Origin: Diphasiastrum complanatum
Taxonomy: Eukaryota > Streptophyta > Lycopodiopsida > Lycopodiales > Lycopodiaceae
NCBI GenBank assembly: GCA_029204225.1
Contig: CM055104.1
Location: 19,871,761 to 19,935,760, forward strand
Length of the DNA stretch: 64,000 nt
Direction: 5' to 3'
Both the position numbers and the translations under genes were made by a program. The notes under the pieces are model-generated. The model saw only the letters and a program-made list of their open reading frames with translations. It made no database searches and was not told the origin of the DNA. Of this stretch, positions 58,290 to 64,000 are shown one piece after another; positions within the stretch are counted from its first letter, which is position 1, and every line of letters starts with the position of its first letter.

Positions 58290-59855
58290 TCTTCATTTTT
58301 CTGCATTAAGATTCGGATAGACTCCCGATGTTGTTGGTGTGTCATTCAATGGTATAGAATCAGCAGGTACTGGATCCACTACTGGTTCTTTTTGCTTTTG
58401 CGCTCTGGTGACCACCATCAAGGGTGCACTTGGTTTATTTTGAGCTATTGATCCTTGCTTGATGGTTATCAAATTTACAGGTGCTATAGCTGGTGGTGGC
58501 TTCGGTCTTGCTGGACAGTCTTTATAGCAATGCCCATATCCACAATCATGACAGAATGGTAGAGATTTTTTTTTATTTGGGCATTCTGTAACTCTGTGAT
58601 TTTTTCCACATGCAAAGCATCCAAGTGGTGCTTTGGTCCAATTTCACGAGGCTTGTTATTGAGCGGCAGCATAAATGGCATACTGTTTTGAAAATCCACC
58701 TTCCTGATCATTACCATAGCTCCATTGCTCAGCACTTCCGTAAGGTTCTGGTTCCATCAAATTGGCAAGAGGAGCGGAGTGTTTTGGTGGGGCAGGCAAA
58801 GCTAGACGTTCCGGGTATCCAAGAGTAGATTGTCGCAGTCTTGCTGTTGGATTTCCTCCATACTGTGGATCTCGATATCCCATATAGGCATACCGTTGCT
58901 GAATTATCCGAGGGTTGAAGTTGCAAAAAGTAGTCTCATGGTCAGATGAATTACACAGATGGCAAACACTGATTTCCATTTGTTTTTTCAATTGAGGACA
59001 CTCGTTTACTGTGTGATTTCCTATAAAAACAGAACACCAGACATTTTCCCTGGTAGGAAAAGTCTTTGCAAACTTCTCAGGTTCCTTGTTCGCTTCTTCG
59101 TGGAAATTTTTCAATGCTTTGATCTTCTCATCAAATTGCAACTGCAACTTTTTCATCTGTTTCTGTTGGGTCTTTTCAAGTTTCGTACTCATTGAGCATC
59201 ATTTCTGCAATAGCATTGGCATTCGTTGATGCAATAGTGGTGGATGTCGCTGTAGTCTGCCCTGCTGTATAAGGCAACATACTGACATTCGGCTCATCAT
59301 CTGAATCTTCATCATCCTCCCGAATTGCTTCGTCCATAGCATTTTGCTAAAGTGCATACTCATTATGGCGTTTTAGCTCACATCTGATCCGTTTAGATAG
59401 ACCTGACAAAAATCACATAATCATGGCATTTCCATTAATCAGCTCAGGTTCGCATTCAGATCTAAGACGTTTCACCCTTTCGATGTAATCTTGAACCATT
59501 TCTCTCTTTCCCATTTTAATTTTACCTAAAAGTAGGAAAGGGTCTTCCATAAACCTCCGCGGTTTGAACCGTGTGATAAGGGCTCGTTTAACAACCTCCC
59601 AATATGTACGCTCAGTTTCATCTTGGTTATAGTACCAATCTTGTGCTGCGCCTGTTAAGGCCATAGGAAAGAGCTTAAGTTTATCTTGAGGATAAATCTC
59701 ACCATAGACCTCATAGGATTCAGCATAGATCTGAAGAAATCTAACTGGATCTGTTAATCCATTATATTTGGGTAGATCCAATCAGGGTGCTCTTTTAACA
59801 ATAATTGGATTGACCTCCTGTGGAGCACCTCCAGGAGCAGCTCCAGGGGCAGCCA
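58290..59855 (-). pseudogene. Gypsy gag (J)
   Basis: Starts at ATG 59855 (MAAPGAAPGGAPQE) with a stop near 59783. LDLPKYNGLTDPVRFLQIYA, LTGAAQDWYYNQDETER and FLLLGKIKMGKREMVQDYIE follow to a break near 59413 and another near 59195. Knuckles: first CSVFIGNHTVNEC (second Cys is Phe), second CHLCNSSDHETTFC (intact), third CFACGKNHRVTEC, fourth CHDCGYGHCYKDC. Comparison with E shows that all four motifs were present in the common ancestor. Confidence 0.85.
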
Positions 59856-60924
59856 TCATACAAATTTAGATCAAATTGATAATGAGATTGGATCTAGATT
59901 TTTTCAAAAAACTATCTCAGATTAGATCTGCTAGATCTATTCCACTTTTCAAGAATCTGATTCTATATGATAAAAAGCTTTTCGAAATTCGATCAATTGA
60001 TACTTCTCAAAAATGATAAATCTCTCAGAATCCAATTCAGAATATATGAGATTTGATCCAAATTTTGACATAGACTTGATCTGGAAAATCAAAAACTAAA
60101 AATAGGACTGGCGAAGGTTCACTAGGCGAAGGTTGTCTCGGCGAAGGTTAAACAGTGCTACTTTGGAAAACAAAAACTCTCTGAACAATCTTTTTTGACA
60201 ATTTCTTGGAAAATAACCTTCGCCAGAACCTTCGCCGAAAAATGAATCTGAGAAGTTGGCGAAGGATCAAGATTAATACTGGTAATTTTGCAAAAAAGTG
60301 ACTTTTTTGACAAAAATATGGCAATATGACAACTGATCCTCTGAAACCTTTTTTTTTTTTTTTTGGTATTATTCTTCGCCGACCTGGCAGTAGATAAATC
60401 TGAATCACATCTTAGCACAATAAATCGGACGAAGGTTCTTTTTCTGTATTTTTAGGGTTTTGATAATTTTTAGTGTTTTTTGACGTTTTTTTTATGTTTC
60501 TAAAAATCTACTGGGAATTAATCTTCGCCCTTCAAACTGAAGGTTTTGTAAACAAAATCGAAGGTGTCTGCAACTCGGCGAAGATTTCCTGAAAGAGGGT
60601 AAAAAGTTTGGGCTCTGATGACGCTTTTTGCCTCTTTTTGACTAAATCTGACAGATTTGACCGATTTTTGTTATTTTCTCTAATATCTCAGATCCGAATG
60701 GATTTTAAGATTGGTGATCTGAATAGCTTTCCCTATTTAATAATCAGATTAGATCTCAAACAAGCAAATCCACTCAAATCAAGCAAAATCAATCCTAAAC
60801 TAACCATAAAATGTAGATCTAACACTATTCATGCCACGACAAGATGCCTAATGCAAGCTAACCATCAACTAAACATGCTGCAAACTAAAAAATTGGCGTA
60901 GCTCCCCGGAAACAGCGCCAAAAT
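59856..60924 (-). other. Leader and primer binding site of gypsy J
   Basis: About 1.05 kb without a gene. GGCGAAGGTT copies lie near 60110, 60125 and 60140, with the complement AACCTTCGCC near 60216 and 60228. The primer site (60903-60923) reads TTTTGGCGCTGTTTCCGGGG on minus, close to the tRNA-Asp type. Confidence 0.8.
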
Positions 60925-61683
60925 TGTAGTGGGTTTCTTTCCTTGCCTAACCTGAATCCAAGATCTAGTCAATCTAGCATCAAAGAGACGGAGTTAGTTG
61001 TCACGCGTAGGTTCGTTCCCATGAAAGCAATAGTATAGTTCAGATTTCAACATGAATGGAGGATCTAACACTAACATCCATTAACACTAAGCATTAATAT
61101 TACATCCATTGACCCTACTTCCATTAACCCTAAATCCACAACAATGATAGAAACTTACTCTTCTCTCTCTCCTTTTCTCTCTTAGAAAAAGCATAAGAAA
61201 TAGCAATCCCAATAACGATCAAATCCAACAATTAGCAAATACAAAGGAAGCATGAGAAATGGAGGAAAAGAAAGAAAGATCAAGGACATTCATCAATCCA
61301 TTTCTAAAGAGAACCAATCTGCTTTATTGAAATGAGAAAATGAACATCAAAAGCAACTCGAGTTGGTCCCTTTTTATAGTAGAGAGGAGGACCCTAGCCT
61401 CTGAATCCTATTGGTCCAGTCTTGCCTCTCTTTTTATTCAAATTTAAAAAAGTGTGGGAACCATCAAAATTGGAGGGAAACCCAACTTTATTCACTAACT
61501 TGACATTTAGGCCCTGCGACATTAAAAGTCTCGCAAAAAGGTCTAAAGTCCTTTATTAACTTTTAACTAATCAATCAAATAACTATGTGATCATTGGGTT
61601 GGACTTACACACACAAGGTGCCAAATCCCTCTCACTTATTAACTAGGGTTAGGGTTGTCTTGGGATCCGCAAACCCTCCAACA
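60925..61683 (-). repeat. 5' LTR of gypsy J
   Basis: Begins TGTAGTGGGTTTCTTTCC and ends CAAACCCTCCAACA, 759 bases. It aligns with both LTRs of E. It has a short extra segment near 61105-61120 (TTGACCCTACTTCCATTAAC) produced by a local duplication. Confidence 0.95.
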
Positions 61684-62649
61684 AGTTGCATATGCAAATA
61701 ATAGACGTAAGGACGCATGTTTCATCATTGGAGAGAAGGTCTCAGTGTAGTCAATGTCATACTTCTGAGCAAAACTCTTCGCTACAAGTCTAGCTTTGTA
61801 TCTCGAAACATCTCCATTCGGTCCATACTTGAGTTTGTAAACCCACTTGCATTGCATTGTCTTTCGTTTGTCTCGCACTGGTTACAGTGTCCATACCTCA
61901 TTCTTCATGGACTCCATTTTTTCATTCATGGCTTGGATCCATTTGTCCTTATCTGGACTGTCAATGGCTTTCTTGAATGTTTGTGGTTCACCACTGAATC
62001 CGCAAAACTCTTCGGATGTTAAAGCCAAGCTGCCAAGAGTTGCAGCTGTTGGCAAGCTTGCGATCCTTTCTTCATCTAATTCGATGCTTAGTTGATGTGG
62101 AGCTCGAACATCGTCGTCTGATTTTTCATGTTCTGCTCCCTCTGTCGTGGTCGACAAGTTGTAGTACTACTTTCCTAAGACTTCATAGTTGGCAGAATTA
62201 TTGTCGACCATTGTTCTGGTCTCATCAAACTTGACGTCTCTGATAGTCTTCACTAGATTCGTCTCTGGCATGTAAATCCTATAATATGATGAAAGATTGT
62301 CATACTCGACAAGGTATCCTAATTTGACCTTCTTGTCAAGCTTCTTCCAAAGCTTATCAAAAATATGTGCATACGCTACACAGCCAAAAATCCGAACATG
62401 TGTCAGATTGGGCTTTCTACCCCACCATAGTTCGTGTGGTGTCGTGTGAGGAACACATGACTTGCCTATCATATTCTGGATGTAGGTAGCTGTAGCTACT
62501 GCTTCAGCCCATAGCACTCTTGGTGCTTTCAAATAGACCATCATGCACCTTGCGGCTTCCATGAAAGTCATGTTCTTTCTTTCAACAACACCATTTGGTG
62601 CGGTGTATAGGATGCAATACTTTTGTGAAGGATTTCTCGATGATTGCAA
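61684..62649 (-). pseudogene. Copia integrase C-terminus and RT start (K)
   Basis: The frame 62649-62167 includes the catalytic Glu in NGVVERKNMTFMEAARC, LWAEAVATATYIQNMI, HELWWGRKPNLTHVRIFGCV and YYRIYMPETNLVKTIRDVKF. The linker (62157-61882) has EEFCGFSGEPQTFKKAIDSP and MNEKMESMKNEVWTL. RT starts CKWVYKLKYGPNGDVSRYKA and reaches FSPMMKHASLRLLFAYA. A stop near 62165 and a shift near 61880 break it. Confidence 0.85.
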
Positions 62650-63470
62650 AAATCAGTGAATCAGTTCGAGATATACTCTCCACCACGATTTGTTCTGATC
62701 TGTTTCACTTTGTTTCTTGTGCATCTTTATGTCCAATTCACATATTCTATGAACTCGTCGAGTGCATCTGATTTGTTGTGTATGAAGTAGACTCGGGCAA
62801 ACTTACTGTAGTCGTCAATGAAAGTAATATAGTATCTCGAGCCTCCTACTGAGATCACCTCGAAAGGTCCATAGATGTCCAAATGTACCAGCTCCATAAT
62901 CTTTGTTGTTCTGTAGGAGTCTTTGGTGAATGGAGTTCAACACACCTTCCCCTTCATCATAGGTTGTCGAACTGATTCCATTCGAGATGCTTACCCCTAT
63001 GATAGCTCCATGCTGGCCTGTTTGATACAATGTCATTGTGTTCATGTGGCATAGTCTTCTGTGCCATAGAATATTTGCAGAATCATGGGCTTGGTGTGCT
63101 TGATCTGTCGGTAGGCGTACCTTCAAATGATACAAGTTGCCTTTGCGTCTTCCTTGCGTGATCAGCATACTGGTGCTGGCATCAATGAGGTTACATGCAT
63201 CTCAGCATCTGCTATTTTTGCGACTGATAGCAAGTCTTGCTGCAATGTGGGCACAAATAGAACATCATCTAGTCGTCGGTCTTTGTTGTTTGTGTTGTAG
63301 CCACAGTGAACCAATACCATTTATTCAGTGTTTTGATCCGTCTCCAAGAACTATAAATTTTGATGGATCTGTATGGCAAAAATCAACCATTATTCATCTG
63401 GACATGATGAAGTGAGAGGTTGCTCCTGAATCAAGGATTACCTCTTGTGTGTCAGATGTCGATGCTGCAC
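62650..63470 (-). pseudogene. Copia protease, pre-integrase and integrase N-terminus (K)
   Basis: The protease active site reads VILDSGATSHFIMS on minus near 63400-63450, with an intact DSG. The frame 63168-62815 has GNLYHLKVRLPTDQAHQAHD and ILWHRRLCHMNTMTLYQTGQ (pre-integrase; Gly of LGH is Cys). Integrase catalytic segments near 62880-62860 (HLWTFRGDLS region) and 62680 (NRGGEY) are shifted. The second catalytic Asp seems changed to an Arg/Gly context. Several frames are needed to read it. Confidence 0.7.
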
Positions 63471-63920
63471 ACATGTTTGTTATACACAGATAGGCCGTCG
63501 AATTTCCATTGTCTTTCCTTGCCCATCTTTGAGCTTTCTAACTCTTCGACGTAGAACGAACTAGCATTGTTCTCTCGTTTGCCTTGTGGCTGCTTATTGC
63601 TCGGGTTTTGGTAGCAGTCACTGGCTACATGACCTTTCTTGTGACAATGGATACATTCAATCTTCGGATTAAGCCAACATAAATCGACAATATGTCCTTC
63701 GCGTCTGCATCTCACACATGTTTTCTTGTCGCCATTCTGCTATTTCGGCTTTCCTTTGTTTCTCCAACTGCCTTTGCTGGCTCCTTCTGTTTGTTGGGCT
63801 TGATCCCGCCTTCGATCTGACTCCCTCTTAGGCTTGAACTGCTTCTTTGACTTCTCTTTGTTGCTGTAGAAAGCTTGATCATAAGTGTCTTTATGATCAA
63901 GGTGCTCACGAGCTTCGACT
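63452..63920 (-). pseudogene. Copia gag tail with two zinc knuckles (K)
   Basis: A basic segment FYSNKEKSKKQFKPKRESDR (63880-63820) leads, across a stop near 63740, to two consecutive CX2CX4HX4C motifs: CVRCRREGHIVDLC and CIHCHKKGHVASDC (about 63720-63622). NASSFYVEELESSKMG follows. Two knuckles in copia gag are less common than one. Confidence 0.8.
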
Positions 63921-64000
63921 TCTTCTCAAATCTCGATCACTGCCTTTTCAAGTGTCATCACTGGATCCTTTGCTAGCAACGTTCTGGTTGTCTGGAAAGA

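Larger units (their letters stand above)
57203..61683 (-). mobile_element. Ty3/gypsy element J, 3'-truncated (same family as E)
   Basis: J has a 5' LTR (60925-61683), a tRNA-Asp-like primer site, the long leader with GGCGAAGGTT motifs, gag and protease. It breaks off at 57203, corresponding to about E position 39338. Its right flank lies inside the RT of copia K. Identity with E is high throughout. Confidence 0.92.
61684..64000 (-). mobile_element. Ty1/copia element K, cut by gypsy J, runs off the window
   Basis: Right to left: gag tail with two zinc knuckles, protease, pre-integrase, integrase and the start of RT, which is cut by the LTR of J after RLLFAYAT. The left half of K is not next to the other end of J, because J itself is truncated. 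The 5' LTR would lie beyond 64000. K resembles A in gag and integrase but keeps its protease. Confidence 0.88.

Overview
This window comes from a nuclear genome of a land plant and is almost entirely transposable elements. The evidence is nested Ty1/copia and Ty3/gypsy LTR retrotransposons of plant type (initiator tRNA-Met primer sites in copia, a tRNA-Asp-like primer site in gypsy), a LINE fragment, and one spliced gene with ordinary GT..AG introns encoding a plant-style coiled-coil protein. No bacterial or organellar features were seen. The dense nesting suggests a large genome. A fern, lycophyte or gymnosperm would fit, but the species cannot be fixed from this sequence alone.

Layout. 1-2000: plus-strand copia fragment (N). 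2184-11116: minus-strand copia element B, whose 3' LTR is split by a complete minus-strand copia element A (3283-8881). 11117-12340: unrecognised decayed coding-like DNA. 12690-13475: copia gag fragment (M). 13771-17721: plus-strand copia C, 5'-truncated but with its 3' LTR. 17728-18535: copia remnant L. 18536-20460: non-coding DNA with a possible DNA-transposon remnant and a tandem duplication. 21131-23610: the only convincing host gene, five exons, 247 codons. 24060-25750: tandem repeats and an array of inverted short motifs.

25750-44880 is a three-level nest. Copia G (minus) was split by gypsy E (28248-43963), and E was split by copia F (29785-36405). Target duplications and reading frames that continue across the gaps show the order of events. 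E carries an extra sense-strand gene between pol and its 3' LTR: a coiled-coil N-terminal part joined to a C-terminal region I do not recognise. It lacks integrase.

44881-46660 is AT-rich DNA with short repeats and a long (CT)n tract. Then come a gypsy pol fragment on plus (H), a copia RT scrap (I), an LTR related to that of B (49271-50038), copia D (minus, same family as C, with 5' LTR), a LINE (plus), gypsy J (minus, same family as E) and copia K (minus), which runs off the window. H and J, and the two LINE pieces, look like reciprocal halves of an inversion.

Nearly all element genes are broken by stops, frameshifts or deletions. F is the least damaged and is probably the youngest insertion. 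The most unusual items are the extra gene of gypsy E, the repeated primer binding site of copia A, the open-frame insert in one LTR of F, and the TTAGAATT/AATTCTAA ends of the C/D family LTRs.
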